DNA of 64,000 nt. Source: Frankiaceae bacterium. GTDB taxonomy: Bacteria > Actinomycetota > Actinomycetes > BP-191. The notes beneath the pieces were generated by a model. It had not been told where the DNA came from and did no database searches. It was given only the letters and a program-made list of their open reading frames with translations. A program made the translations under genes and the position numbers. Position 1 is the first letter of the stretch. Each line of letters opens with the position of its first letter. Below are positions 1 through 11,164 of this stretch, piece after piece. The stretch spans positions 1 to 64,000 of the forward strand of contig JAVEEC010000042.1 of assembly GCA_030840645.1 (NCBI GenBank). The letters run 5' to 3'.

Positions 1-618
1 GAGGAGTACCTGCACGAGCTGGCGCACTCCCCCGCCGCCGACTACATGCGGCCGAACTTCTTCGTCAACACCCCCGACATCCTGCACGCGTACCTCCAGT
101 ACGGCGGGACGGCGGCGTTCAAGGTCCGCGCGGTCCTCGCGGCGCTGATGTCGCCGTCCTGGGGCGTCTACGCGGGCTACGAGCTGATGGAGGCTGACGC
201 CGTCCGCGAGGGGTCCGAGGAGTACCTCGACTCGGAGAAGTACCAGTACCGCCCGCGCGACTGGTCGCAGCCGTCGCTGGCGCCGTACCTCACGATGTTG
301 AACACGTTCAGGAAGGCCCACCCGGCGACGCACTGGCTGCGCAACATCGTGTTCCACCAGACCGACAGCGACGCGATCATCGCGTTCTCCAAGCGGCTCG
401 ACGACGACGCCGTCCTCGTCGTCGCGAACCTCGACCCGACGTCGCCCCGCGACACGACGATCCACCTGGACATGCCCGCGCTCGGGCTGGACTGGGGCGA
501 GACGTACCGCGTCGAGGACGCGGTGACGGGCGACGCCTACACGTGGCACGGGCCCGCCAACTACGTGCGCCTCGACCCGTTCGTCGAACCCGCTCACGTG
601 TTCACGGTGCGGCGGTAG
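1..618 (+). CDS. glgE: GlgE maltosyltransferase, C-terminal part (5' end outside window)
   Basis: GlgE transfers maltose from alpha-maltose-1-phosphate onto the non-reducing end of an alpha-1,4-glucan in the cytoplasm. The frame runs in from base 1 with no start, so the N-terminal domain and most of the GH13 barrel are missing. About 205 codons remain: the end of the barrel (MRPNFFVNTPDI, LMSPSWGVYAGYEL) and then the C-terminal beta-sandwich (SKRLDDDAVLVVANLDP). The treS and maltokinase genes that follow complete the known trehalose-to-glucan route, which supports the call. The TAG stop also forms the first three bases of a TAGGTT promoter-like box before treS. Confidence 0.95.
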   Translation, partial: EEYLHELAHSPAADYMRPNFFVNTPDILHAYLQYGGTAAFKVRAVLAALMSPSWGVYAGYELMEADAVREGSEEYLDSEKYQYRPRDWSQPSLAPYLTMLNTFRKAHPATHWLRNIVFHQTDSDAIIAFSKRLDDDAVLVVANLDPTSPRDTTIHLDMPALGLDWGETYRVEDAVTGDAYTWHGPANYVRLDPFVEPAHVFTVRR

Positions 619-621
619 GTT
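616..621 (+). promoter_or_regulatory. Putative -10 box for a leaderless treS transcript
   Basis: TAGGTT ends 6 bases before the GTG start of treS, the distance expected when transcription begins at the start codon. No clear -35 was assigned. The box overlaps the glgE stop codon, so treS may also be read through from glgE. Confidence 0.4.
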
Positions 622-627
622 CGCGCC

Positions 628-2264
<1,637 letters not shown>

Positions 2265-2268
<4 letters not shown>

Positions 2269-3572
2269 CCGGGCTCGGCGCGCTGCTCGCGGACTGGCTG
2301 CCGCGGCAGCGCTGGTACGCGGACAAGTCCAGGCCGCTCGCCAAGGTCCGCGCCGAGCGGGTCGTCTCGGTGATCGAGGGCGACCCCGGCCTCGACCTCT
2401 ACGTCGTCACCGCGCACGACGACCGCTACCAGGTCTGGCTGTCGCGGCACCGCGAGCCGGTGGAGCAGCTCGCCCATGCCCTGGTCGGCGAGTCCGACGG
2501 GTGGACGTTCTACGACGCCCCGCACGACGCCGAGGTCAACAACGCCTGGCTCCGCCTGATGGCGCAGCGCGCGACGGTCGGCACCGTGACGTTCACCGGC
2601 GACGTCGACGAGCCGGACCTGCCTGGCCGCCCGCTCGGCGTCGAGCAGAGCAACACGTCGCTCGTCTACGGCGACACGTACATCCTCAAGCTGTACCGCC
2701 GCCTCACGCCGTCGCCGAACCCTGACCTCGAGGTCGTCCGCGCGCTCGGTGAGGTGGGGTCGACCGTGATCGTCCCCGCGCTCGGCTGGGCCGAGGGCGC
2801 GGGCGCGACGCTGGCGCTGCTCCAGCCGTACGTCAAGGGCGGCACCGACGGGTGGACGCTCGCGCTGACCAGCGTCCGGGACCTCTACGCCGAGCGTGAC
2901 CTCCATGCCGACGAGGTCGGCGGCGACTTCGCGCCGGAGTCCTGCCGGCTCGGCGCGGTCACCGCGATGCTGCACCGCGACCTGGCCCGCGCACTCCCGT
3001 CGCGCGTCGCGACGGCCGAGGAGGCCCGGGCGACCGCCGCGATGCTCCGCGACCGGCTCGCCGCCGCGGTCGAGGCGGTGCCCGAGCTGGCGCCGTACGT
3101 GCCCGCCGTCACGGCGGCGTACGACGCCCTCGGCGGCGCCGGCGAGATCCCGGTCCAGCGCATCCACGGCGACCTGCACCTCGGCCAGACGATGCGTACC
3201 GGCGAGGGGTGGGTCGTCCTCGACTTCGAGGGCGAGCCGGCCAGGCCGCTGGCCGAGCGGACCGCGTTGATGAGCCCGCTGCGCGACGTCGCCGGGATGC
3301 TGCGGTCGTTCGACTACGCCGCCCGCCACCTGCTCGCCGACCACCCGGACTCGCAGCAGCTCGAGTACCGCGCGGTCGAGTGGGCCGACCGCAACAGGGA
3401 CGCGTTCTGCGACGGGTACGCCCAGGAGTCCGGCAGCGACCCGCGTGACCAGGTCTCGCTGCTGAAGGCGTTCGAGCTGGACAAGGCCGTGTACGAGGTC
3501 CGCTACGAGGCGAGCCACCGCCCGTCGTGGCTCTCGATCCCGCTCGCGGGCATCGAGCGGCTGGTCAGGTGA
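2265..3572 (+). CDS. mak: Maltokinase (Mak/Pep2)
   Basis: This ATP-dependent kinase makes maltose-1-phosphate, the GlgE substrate. It has 435 residues from a GTG that overlaps the treS stop (GTGA). The frame is open far upstream, but homology begins at [16 protein letters not shown], the usual first segment of maltokinase N-terminal cap domains. The C-terminal aminoglycoside-phosphotransferase-like lobe carries the catalytic loop HGDLHLGQT at about residue 300 and the metal-binding [13 protein letters not shown] just after. Order glgE-treS-mak is the GlgE pathway set. The next gene, a methyltransferase, again overlaps by GTGA. Confidence 0.93.
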
Positions 3573-4204
3573 CGGTGACCGACCCGGTGGCAACAACGCT
3601 CGCGGCGTACGACCTCGTCGCCGGCGACTACGCGACCCGCAACGCGGCCGCCACCGCGGACCACGTCGCGCACCAGGAGGAGTTCGCCGCCCTGGTCGGT
3701 GCGGGGGGCCTCGTCGCCGACGCGGGCTGCGGGCCGGGGCGGGACGCGCTGTGGTTCGCGGCGCGCGGGCTGCGCGTCGCCGCGTTGGACGGATCGCGCG
3801 CGATGGTCACGCGCGCGGCGGCGGCGGGCGTCCCCGTCGCGCGGGCAGACCTGCGCGCGCTGCCCGTCCGCGACGGCGCGCTGGACGGCCTCTGGTCCTC
3901 GGCCAGCCTGCTGCACGTCCCGCGGCCGCAGGTCCCCGCGGTGCTGCGTGACTGGCGCCGCTGCCTGCGCGCGGGCGGCGTCCTCGGACTCACCACGTCG
4001 ACGGGCGGCGACGAGGGGTGGGAGGTCGTGCCGTACGACGTCGCGGCCGGGCCGCTCGCCGCACCCGTCCAGCGGTGGTTCGTGCACCACGACAGGGACC
4101 CGCTGCTCGCGCTGCTCGCGGGCGCGGGCCTCACCGTGACGTCCGTCGCCGAGCGGATCGGCGCCCGGCGCTGGCTCCAGGTCCTCGCGGTGACGCCGGT
4201 CTAG
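3569..4204 (+). CDS. Class I SAM-dependent methyltransferase
   Basis: Small Rossmann-fold methyltransferase of 211 residues. SAM-binding motif I is VADAGCGPGRDALWFAARG (about residues 48-66), followed by an acidic strand end (VAALDGS) and the motif IV region GLWSSASLLHVPR. The class is clear but the substrate is not visible. The start is the GTG overlapping the maltokinase stop (GTGA); a second GTG two codons on is also possible. Translational coupling to a maltokinase, and debranching and glycosyltransferase genes downstream, suggest a sugar or glucan acceptor. That is inference from context; small-molecule or housekeeping methylation is equally possible. Confidence 0.85.
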   Translation: MTVTDPVATTLAAYDLVAGDYATRNAAATADHVAHQEEFAALVGAGGLVADAGCGPGRDALWFAARGLRVAALDGSRAMVTRAAAAGVPVARADLRALPVRDGALDGLWSSASLLHVPRPQVPAVLRDWRRCLRAGGVLGLTTSTGGDEGWEVVPYDVAAGPLAAPVQRWFVHHDRDPLLALLAGAGLTVTSVAERIGARRWLQVLAVTPV

Positions 4205-4207
4205 CGT
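4202..4207 (+). promoter_or_regulatory. Putative -10 box for the debranching gene
   Basis: TAGCGT ends 7 bases before the ATG at 4215 and overlaps the methyltransferase stop. It favours the ATG over the GTG at 4206, which lies too close to the box. Confidence 0.35.
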
Positions 4208-4214
4208 GGTCCGC

Positions 4215-6380
4215 ATGCCGGCGCCGTGGACGTTCGAGGGCGAGAGCGCGCCTCTCGAGTCGGGCGGAGGGGTCGTCACGCTGGTCGAGGGGTCGACGTT
4301 CGCGCTCTCCGGCCGCGGCGGCGACATCAGACCCGGCGGGGCGCACGGCGTGTTCGTCCTCGACGTACGCCACCTCTCCCGGCTGGACCTGGCGGTCGAC
4401 GGGCTGCCGGTCGAGCCGCTGTCGGCCTGCGTGCGCGAGCCGTTCGCGGCGACGTACGTCGCCCGCGGGCGCCCGGTCGCCGGGCGCGCCGACAGCACGC
4501 TGCTGGTCCTCCGCGACCGCTACGTCGGCACCGGGCTGCGCGACGACGTGGAGATCCGCAACTACGGCAGGGACTCGATCACGGCGAACGTGCGGCTGGC
4601 GGTCGACGCCGACTTCGCGGACGTGTTCGCCGTGAAGGAGTCGCGCGTCCACGAGCACGACGGCGTCCTCGCGGACGGCACCGACGGGCGGTTGGCGTTC
4701 CGCTCGACGCGGACCGGGGTCGCCAGGGGGACGATCGTGGCGTTCAGCGTCCCGCCGTTCGTCGACGGCGCGACGGCGTCCTGGGAGGTCGCGCTCGCCC
4801 CCGGCGAGGTGTGGCGGCTCGGCGTGCAAGTGACCGCGACGGTGGACGGCCTCGCGCTCGCGCCGGACTACCCGCTCGGTACGCCGGTCGAGGATGCGGC
4901 GCCGATCCGGTCGCTGCACAAGTGGCGGGCCGAGGGGCCTGCGGTCACGACGGACTACGCGCCATTGCGCGACGCCGTGACGCAGGCGGTCGAGGACCTC
5001 GGCGCCCTGCGGATCGTCGACCCCGCGCACCCGGCACGCACCGTGGTCGCGGCCGGTGCGCCGTGGTTCATGACGCTGTTCGGCCGCGACTCGCTGATCA
5101 CGTCGTGGATGTCGCTGATCGTCTCGCCGGACCTCGCGCGCGGCGTGCTGGAGACGCTGGCCGAGCTGCAGGGGACGAAGGCCGACCCGGAGACCGAGGA
5201 GCAGCCGGGGCGCATCCTGCACGAGGTGCGGTTCGGGCGGACGACGTCGCTCGCGCTCGGCGGCGGGCACGTCTACTACGGCAGCGCCGACGCGACGCCG
5301 TTGTTCGTGATGCTGCTCGGCGAGCTGCGCCGCTGGGGGCTCGCCGACGACGTCGTCGACCGGCTGCTGCCCCACGCCGACCGCGCGATCGGCTGGCTGG
5401 AGAACGACGGCGACCCCGACGGAGACGGCTACGTCGAGTACCAGCGGATGACGCCCGCGGGCCTGGTCAACCAGGGCTGGAAGGACTCGTGGGACGGCGT
5501 GCCGTTCGCCGACGGCCGGCCGGCCGAGCCGCCGATCGCGCTGGCCGAGGTCCAGGGGTACGCGTACGCCGCGTACATCGCCCGCGCGCACTTCGCGCAC
5601 GAGGCCGGCGACGTGGCGATGCGGGACCGGCTGCGGGCCCGGGCGGCGGCGTTGCGGGAGGCGTTCAACCGCGACTTCTGGCTGCCGGACCGCGGCTACG
5701 TCGCCCTCGCGCTGGACCGCGACAAGCGCCCGGTCGACGCGCTCGCCTCGAACATGGGGCACTGCCTCTGGACCGGCATCCTCGACCCGGACAAGGCGGC
5801 GTCGGTCGCCGCGCACCTGCTCTCGCCGGAGCTGTTCAGCGGGTGGGGCGTGCGGACGCTGGCGACGTCGATGGCGTCGTACAACCCGATCTCCTACCAC
5901 TGCGGCTCGGTCTGGCCGCACGACAACGCGATCATCGTCGCCGGCCTGATGCGGTACGGCTTCGTCGACGAGGCGCACCGGATCATCCTGGCGCTGCTCG
6001 ACGCGGCGGCCGCGATGGGCGGGCGGCTGCCCGAGCTGTTCAGCGGCCTCGGGCGCGAGGACCTGCCCGTACCGGTGCCGTACCCGACCTCCTGCTCACC
6101 GCAGGCGTGGGCGTCGGCGACGCCGCTGATGTTCCTGCGCAGCCTGCTCCGCTTCGACCCCTGGGTGCCGTACGGCCAGGCCTGGCTGGCGCCGTTGCTG
6201 CCCGGCGCGATCGGCACGCTCCGTGTCGATCGGGTACCGCTGGGCGACCAACGGCTCAGCATCACGGTGACGGGGGCTACGGTAGGGGTGGATCCCGAGC
6301 CGACCGGCATCGAGCTGGTGCGCACGCCGCGCAACCCGCTCGCCGAGGACCGCGGTGAGTCAACTCCCCTGCCGGGGTAG
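4215..6380 (+). CDS. Amylo-alpha-1,6-glucosidase-type glycogen debranching protein
   Basis: Predicted to hydrolyse alpha-1,6 branch linkages in glycogen-like glucans. The 721-residue protein has an N-terminal beta-rich domain (about residues 20-230: GVFVLDVRHLSRLDLAVDG, typical of the GDE N-terminal domain). A six-hairpin (alpha/alpha)6 glucosidase domain follows, with APWFMTLFGRDSLITSWMS, NQGWKDSWDGVPFADGRP and GRLPELFSGL. The Asp residues in GRDSL and KDSWD are the likely catalytic or substrate-binding acids. An in-frame GTG at 4206 is an alternative start. It differs in fold from GlgX (GH13) in the same block, so the cell probably has two branch-removing enzymes. Confidence 0.87.
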   Translation: MPAPWTFEGESAPLESGGGVVTLVEGSTFALSGRGGDIRPGGAHGVFVLDVRHLSRLDLAVDGLPVEPLSACVREPFAATYVARGRPVAGRADSTLLVLRDRYVGTGLRDDVEIRNYGRDSITANVRLAVDADFADVFAVKESRVHEHDGVLADGTDGRLAFRSTRTGVARGTIVAFSVPPFVDGATASWEVALAPGEVWRLGVQVTATVDGLALAPDYPLGTPVEDAAPIRSLHKWRAEGPAVTTDYAPLRDAVTQAVEDLGALRIVDPAHPARTVVAAGAPWFMTLFGRDSLITSWMSLIVSPDLARGVLETLAELQGTKADPETEEQPGRILHEVRFGRTTSLALGGGHVYYGSADATPLFVMLLGELRRWGLADDVVDRLLPHADRAIGWLENDGDPDGDGYVEYQRMTPAGLVNQGWKDSWDGVPFADGRPAEPPIALAEVQGYAYAAYIARAHFAHEAGDVAMRDRLRARAAALREAFNRDFWLPDRGYVALALDRDKRPVDALASNMGHCLWTGILDPDKAASVAAHLLSPELFSGWGVRTLATSMASYNPISYHCGSVWPHDNAIIVAGLMRYGFVDEAHRIILALLDAAAAMGGRLPELFSGLGREDLPVPVPYPTSCSPQAWASATPLMFLRSLLRFDPWVPYGQAWLAPLLPGAIGTLRVDRVPLGDQRLSITVTGATVGVDPEPTGIELVRTPRNPLAEDRGESTPLPG

Positions 6381-6419
6381 CACTCCCCGCCCACGGCTCG
6401 CGGCGAGGAGACCCTACGC

Positions 6420-7499
6420 ATGGCACAGAACACACTGCGGATCGGCATCATCGCGTCGCCCTGGGTGCCCGTACCGCCCCGCGGGTACGGCGGCACCGAA
6501 GCCGTGCTGGACACGCTGGCCCGCGGCCTGAAGCGCGCCGGTCACGACGTCGTCCTCTACACGACCGGCGACGCGACCTGCCCGGTCGAGCGGCGGTCGT
6601 ACTGGCCGTCGGCGGTCACGCCGATGGGCGCGATCCTGCCCGAGGCCGCGCACGTCCTCGCGGCGTACGACGCCCTGCGCGACCGCGACGTCATCCACGA
6701 CCACACGCTGATCGGGCCGCTGCTGACCGCGCGGCACGGCGGGGTGCCCGTCGTGACGACCAACCACGCGCCGTTCACCCCGGAGATCCGCCGGGTGTTC
6801 GCCGCGACCGCCGAACGCGTCGCGCTGGTCGCGATCTCGCACGCCCAGCGCGCGACCGCGCCGGAGATCCCGGTGACCGCGGTGATCCACCACGGCATCG
6901 ACCCGTCCGCGCTCCCGGTCGGCGACGGCGCCGGCGGGTACGTGCTCTTCCTCGGCCGGATGAGTCCCGACAAAGGCGTCCACCGCGCCATCGCCGCCGC
7001 GCGGCTCGCGGGCGTGCCGTTGAAGATCGCGGCGAAGATGCGCGAGGACGGGGAGCGCGCGTACTTCGAGCAGGTCGTCCAGCCCCTGCTCGGTGCCGAC
7101 GTCGAGTTCCTCGGGGAGGTCGGACCCGCGGAGCGCGACGTGCTGCTCGGGTCGGCACTCGCCCTCCTGAACCCGATCGCCTGGCCGGAGCCGTTCGGCA
7201 TGGTCATGGTCGAGGCGATGGCAGCGGGCACGCCGGTGCTCGCGTTCCCGGCCGGCGCCGCGCCCGAGATCGTCCGCGACGGCGTGACCGGGTTCCTCTG
7301 CAACGACGTCCCCGCGATGGCGGAGGCGATCCGGCAGGCACCGTCGCTCGACCGGGCGCGCTGCCGCGCGGCGGTCGAGACGGACTTCTCGGCGGACCGG
7401 ATGGTCGCCGCGCACGCCGACCTGTACGCCTCGCTGGTCGAGGCGCGCGACCCGCGCGGTCGCCCTGCGACCTCGCGCGAGCTCGTCCGGCTCACCTGA
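6420..7499 (+). CDS. Glycosyltransferase family 4 protein (GT-B fold)
   Basis: Retaining GT-B glycosyltransferase of 359 residues. The N-terminal Rossmann domain opens with IGIIASPWVPVPPRGYGGTE, where the glycine-rich loop binds the acceptor side. The C-terminal nucleotide-sugar domain has LFLGRMSPDKGVHRAI and PEPFGMVMVEAMAAGTPVLAF, the EX7E-type motif of GT4 enzymes. A purine-rich GGCGAGGAGA lies upstream of the ATG. Donor and acceptor cannot be read from the sequence; location in a glucan block suggests an alpha-glucan or glucoside product, but GT4 enzymes are diverse. The DUF222-HNH frame on the other strand runs antisense through the whole gene. Confidence 0.88.
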   Translation: MAQNTLRIGIIASPWVPVPPRGYGGTEAVLDTLARGLKRAGHDVVLYTTGDATCPVERRSYWPSAVTPMGAILPEAAHVLAAYDALRDRDVIHDHTLIGPLLTARHGGVPVVTTNHAPFTPEIRRVFAATAERVALVAISHAQRATAPEIPVTAVIHHGIDPSALPVGDGAGGYVLFLGRMSPDKGVHRAIAAARLAGVPLKIAAKMREDGERAYFEQVVQPLLGADVEFLGEVGPAERDVLLGSALALLNPIAWPEPFGMVMVEAMAAGTPVLAFPAGAAPEIVRDGVTGFLCNDVPAMAEAIRQAPSLDRARCRAAVETDFSADRMVAAHADLYASLVEARDPRGRPATSRELVRLT

Positions 7500-7515
7500 G
7501 ACCGGGACTGCGGGT

Positions 7516-8684
7516 CTAGGAGGCCCGCGCGGCCGGCTGGACAGGACGTGGCCGTCGGGGCGGGTGACCTCGACCGTGCCGTCGGGGAGCAGCTTGAGGT
7601 GATGGCGGCGGTCGTGGACGAGGTGATGGTGGTAGCGGCAGAGGAGCGCGAGGTTGGCGGCGTCGGTGGTGCCGCCGTGGCGCCAGAAGACGGCGTGGTG
7701 CGCCTCGCAGTAGGCGGGGCCGCGGACGCAGCCGGGGTAGCGGCAGCCGCCGTCGCGGAGCGCGAGGTACTTCCGTAGCGCGGGCGGGATCGCGCGGGTG
7801 GACCGGCCGAGCTCGGTCGGGACGCCGCCGGCGTCGAGCAGCAGGCGCCGCCACCGGGCGTCGCAGGCGAGCCGGTCGAACGCCGCGGTGGTGAGCGGCT
7901 CGGTGCCGCCGAGGGTGGGGGGCGGGGCGCCGGAGTCGCCGCGCAGGGCGCCGCCGGTGGTGTGGACGACGATCTCCGGCCGCGCAGCTCCTGAGGCGGG
8001 GGCACCCTGGTGGTCGAGCGCGACGTGGAGGAGGTCGACGAGGGCGTCGGCGCGTTGCTGGTCGTGGGTCCGCGGGTCCTCGTGCGGGATCGCCGCGACG
8101 AGCGCGTCGACGCTGGCCGCGAGGAGCGCGCCGCCCTCGGGGTCGAGCATCCCGGCGACGCTGTACATGCCGGCGAACGTCTCCCGCACCGAGAGCCAGC
8201 GCGCGTCGAAGCGCTTCTCGGCGGCGCGCTCGAACGCGTCCGGCGCGACGGTCGCGACCCAGCGCCGGGCGACGACGGCGAACCGGCCGGTGTCGAGCCG
8301 GCGAGCGGCGACGGTGAGGAACGCGTCGCCCGCCGCGACGGTCGCCGCCGGCAGCGTCCGGGTCGCCGCTGCCGCGACCCGCAGGTGACCGGCCGTGACG
8401 GCACCCTCCGCGAACGCCGCGCCGAGCGCAGGGAAACGCTCCAGCGCCCGGCCAAGCGCGACGAGGGACCGCGCGTCGCGCTCCGCGAGGCCCAGCGCCG
8501 CGCAGAGCCAGCCCTTGGCCGACGGCGAACCGAGGCGGTCGGCCGCGTCGCGGGCCTCGAACACGCGTACGGCCGCCGCCTGCGCTGCCTGCGCCCGGCG
8601 GATGACCGTCTCCAGGGAGGCGATGTGGTCGCCGAGACACACGTCGTCCAGCGCCGACGGATCGACGTCCACGGCCTCGCACAT
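7516..8684 (-). CDS. DUF222 / HNH endonuclease-domain protein, 3' end possibly frameshifted
   Basis: The N-terminal about 250 residues are a DUF222 domain (helical, Ala/Arg-rich). The C-terminal HNH nuclease motif is CRYPGCVRGPAYCEAHHAVFW followed by NLALLCRYHHHLVH, with the zinc-type Cys pairs and catalytic His present. Such proteins are abundant in actinobacteria, often in repeats, with unknown roles. The ATG at 8684 has GGGAGG 8 bases upstream, so the GTG at 8693 is less likely. The frame has no stop after the HNH domain and stays open to 6414, antisense to the glycosyltransferase gene. A TAG at 7516 in the neighbouring frame would end the protein just past the domain, so a one-base indel near the 3' end is likely. 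The coordinate 7516 marks that presumed stop. Confidence 0.75.
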
Positions 8685-8820
8685 CGCGGCCACCTCCCTT
8701 TCTCGACGGGGACGCTAGGAGGGGGGTGTGACAGAAACCGGTGGGACGCAACGACTTCTGGGCGGTTGTGACCGCGGTGCCGGAATCTCTGCGAAAAATT
8801 TCTTTGCCGGCGGCGACCGG

Positions 8821-8856
8821 ACCGGGCAGCGGACCGGACAGCGGACCGGACAGCGG
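8821..8856. repeat. Three tandem 12-bp repeats upstream of glgB
   Basis: Units ACCGGGCAGCGG, ACCGGACAGCGG and ACCGGACAGCGG follow each other without spacers in the 234-bp divergent region between the HNH gene and glgB. The array lies 60-100 bases before the glgB start. It may be a replication-slippage tract or a repeated protein-binding site. Confidence 0.7.
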
Positions 8857-8918
8857 GCGGCGGGGACCGGATGCGGGTCGGGTTGAGTACCCAGGACCAT
8901 CCGGGGAAGGTGGTGGGC

Positions 8919-11078
8919 ATGCCGCCCCCTTCCCGTGCCCTGACCGAGGAGCTGGACCGGCTCGTCGGCGGCGCCCACCACGACCCGCACTCGCTGCTCG
9001 GCGCGCACCCGGGCCGGAGCAAGACGACGATCCGCGCGCTCAAGCCCGGGGCGACGTCGGTGACGGCGCTGGTCGACGGCGAGCGGGTGCCGTTGAAGCA
9101 GGTCCACGACGGCGGCGTCTTCGCCGGAACGGTCGCCGGCACGACCCCGGACTACCGCCTGGAGGTGACGTACCAGGACGGCCAGACCTACGTCGTCGAC
9201 GACGCGTACCGCTACCTCCCGAGCCTCGGCGACATCGACCTGCACCTGATCGGCGAGGGCAGGCACGAGGACCTCTGGTGCAAGCTCGGCGCGCACGTCG
9301 TCACGTACGGCGCCACGACCGGCACGACGTTCGCCGTCTGGGCGCCGAACGCGCGAGGCGTGAGAGTCGTCGGCGACTTCAGCTTCTGGGACGGGCGCGC
9401 GCACCCGATGCGCTCGATGGGGAGCAGCGGCGTGTGGGAGCTGTTCGTGCCCGACGTCGGCGACGGCACGAGGTACAAGTACGAGATCCTCGGGGCCGAC
9501 GGGGTCATGCGGCAGAAGCTCGACCCGCTCGCGTTCCGCACCGAGGTCCCGCCGGAGACGGCAGGCATCGTCTACACCAGCGCGTACGAGTGGAAAGACG
9601 ACGACTGGCTCGAGCAGCGCGCCACCAGGCAGGCGCACCGGGAGCCGATGTCGACGTACGAGGTCCACCTCGGCTCGTGGCGCCAGGGCCTGTCCTACAC
9701 CGAGCTGGCCGACCAGCTCACCGACTACGTGGTCGAGATGGGCTTCACGCACGTCGAGTTCCTCCCGGTCGCGGAGCACCCCTTCGGCGGGAGCTGGGGG
9801 TACCAGGTCAGCGCGTACTACGCGCCGACGGCGCGGTTCGGGACGCCGGACGAGTTCCGCCACCTGGTCGACCGGCTGCACCAGGCCGGCGTCGGCGTCA
9901 TCGTCGACTGGGTGCCCGCGCACTTCCCGAAGGACGAGTTCGCGCTGGCCCGCTTCGACGGCACGCCGCTGTACGAGCACGCCGACCCGCGCCGCGGCGA
10001 GCACCCCGACTGGGGCACGCTGGTGTTCGACTTCGGCCGCAACGAGGTCCGCAACTTCCTCGTGGCGAACGCGCTGTTCTGGATCGAGGAGTTCCACGTC
10101 GACGGGCTGCGCGTCGACGCGGTCGCGTCGATGCTCTACCTCGACTACTCGCGCAAGGAGGGCGAGTGGCTGCCGAACCAGTACGGCGGCCGCGAGAACC
10201 TCGACGCCGTGGCGTTCCTCCGCGAGATGAACTCCGTCGTCTACCGCCGCAACCCCGGCGTCGTCACCGTCGCGGAGGAGTCGACGGCCTGGCCGGACGT
10301 CTCCCGCCCCGTCCACCTCGGCGGTCTCGGCTTCGGGTTCAAGTGGAACATGGGGTGGATGCACGACACCCTCGCGTACGCGCAGCGCGCGCCGGTGTAC
10401 CGGCAGTACCACCATCACCAGATGACGTTCTCGATGATGTACGCGTACTCCGAGAACTTCGTCCTGCCGATCAGCCACGACGAGGTCGTGCACGGCAAGG
10501 GGTCGCTGCTGCGGAAAATGCCGGGCGGGCAGTGGGAACAGCTCGCGACGATGCGGACGCTGCTCGCGTACATGTGGGCGCACCCGGGCAAGCCGCTGCT
10601 GTTCATGGGCTGCGAGATCGCGGCGCCGGACGAGTGGTCGGAGTCGCGGTCGCTGCCGTGGGACCTGCTCCAGTGGCCGGACCACAGCGGCATGCAGGCG
10701 CTGGTCCGCGACCTCAACCGCACGTACGCGCGCACCCCCGCGCTGTTCACGCGGGACGTGTCGCCCGAGGGGTTCGAGTGGATCGACGCGAACGACGCGA
10801 GCAGCAACGTGCTGTCGTTCCTCCGCTGGGGCGACGACGGGACGGTGCTCGCCTGCGTCGCGAACTTCAGCGGCTCGGACCACGCGGGCTACCGGCTCGG
10901 CCTGCCCCGGGCCGGGCGGTGGCGCGAGGCGCTGAACACCGACGCCGAGCTGTACGCCGGCGGCGGCGCCGGCAACTTCGGCGCGGTCGACGCGACCGAG
11001 CAGCCGTGGCACGGCCAGCCCGCGTCAGCCGAGATCTACCTGCCGCGCCTCTCGGCGCTCTGGTTCGCGCCGGAGTAG
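8919..11078 (+). CDS. glgB: 1,4-alpha-glucan branching enzyme GlgB
   Basis: GlgB cuts alpha-1,4 chains and re-attaches them through alpha-1,6 links; with GlgE it builds branched glucan. The 719-residue protein has two N-terminal beta-sandwich (CBM48-type) regions, [12 protein letters not shown] at about residue 20 and [18 protein letters not shown] at about residue 150. The GH13 barrel carries [15 protein letters not shown] (nucleophile Asp, about residue 400), [11 protein letters not shown] (Glu) and [14 protein letters not shown] (Asp). The ATG at 8919 is chosen because GGGGAAGG lies about 7 bases upstream; an in-frame ATG at 8871 has no such site. Spacing to glgX is about 86 bases. Confidence 0.96.
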   Translation: MPPPSRALTEELDRLVGGAHHDPHSLLGAHPGRSKTTIRALKPGATSVTALVDGERVPLKQVHDGGVFAGTVAGTTPDYRLEVTYQDGQTYVVDDAYRYLPSLGDIDLHLIGEGRHEDLWCKLGAHVVTYGATTGTTFAVWAPNARGVRVVGDFSFWDGRAHPMRSMGSSGVWELFVPDVGDGTRYKYEILGADGVMRQKLDPLAFRTEVPPETAGIVYTSAYEWKDDDWLEQRATRQAHREPMSTYEVHLGSWRQGLSYTELADQLTDYVVEMGFTHVEFLPVAEHPFGGSWGYQVSAYYAPTARFGTPDEFRHLVDRLHQAGVGVIVDWVPAHFPKDEFALARFDGTPLYEHADPRRGEHPDWGTLVFDFGRNEVRNFLVANALFWIEEFHVDGLRVDAVASMLYLDYSRKEGEWLPNQYGGRENLDAVAFLREMNSVVYRRNPGVVTVAEESTAWPDVSRPVHLGGLGFGFKWNMGWMHDTLAYAQRAPVYRQYHHHQMTFSMMYAYSENFVLPISHDEVVHGKGSLLRKMPGGQWEQLATMRTLLAYMWAHPGKPLLFMGCEIAAPDEWSESRSLPWDLLQWPDHSGMQALVRDLNRTYARTPALFTRDVSPEGFEWIDANDASSNVLSFLRWGDDGTVLACVANFSGSDHAGYRLGLPRAGRWREALNTDAELYAGGGAGNFGAVDATEQPWHGQPASAEIYLPRLSALWFAPE

Positions 11079-11164
11079 CGTCCGCGCCCGCCGGAGCCCC
11101 CGAGCCGGGGAATGACGCCGTCCGCGAGAGGGTAGGCACCCCGCGACGACCCAGGGAGGGGTGC

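Noticed and set aside
8741-11164. Upstream extension of the glgX frame to 8741
   Set aside because: The extension overlaps glgB in another frame and is compositionally random. The ATG at 11165 with GGGAGGGG just upstream gives the normal GlgX N-terminus.
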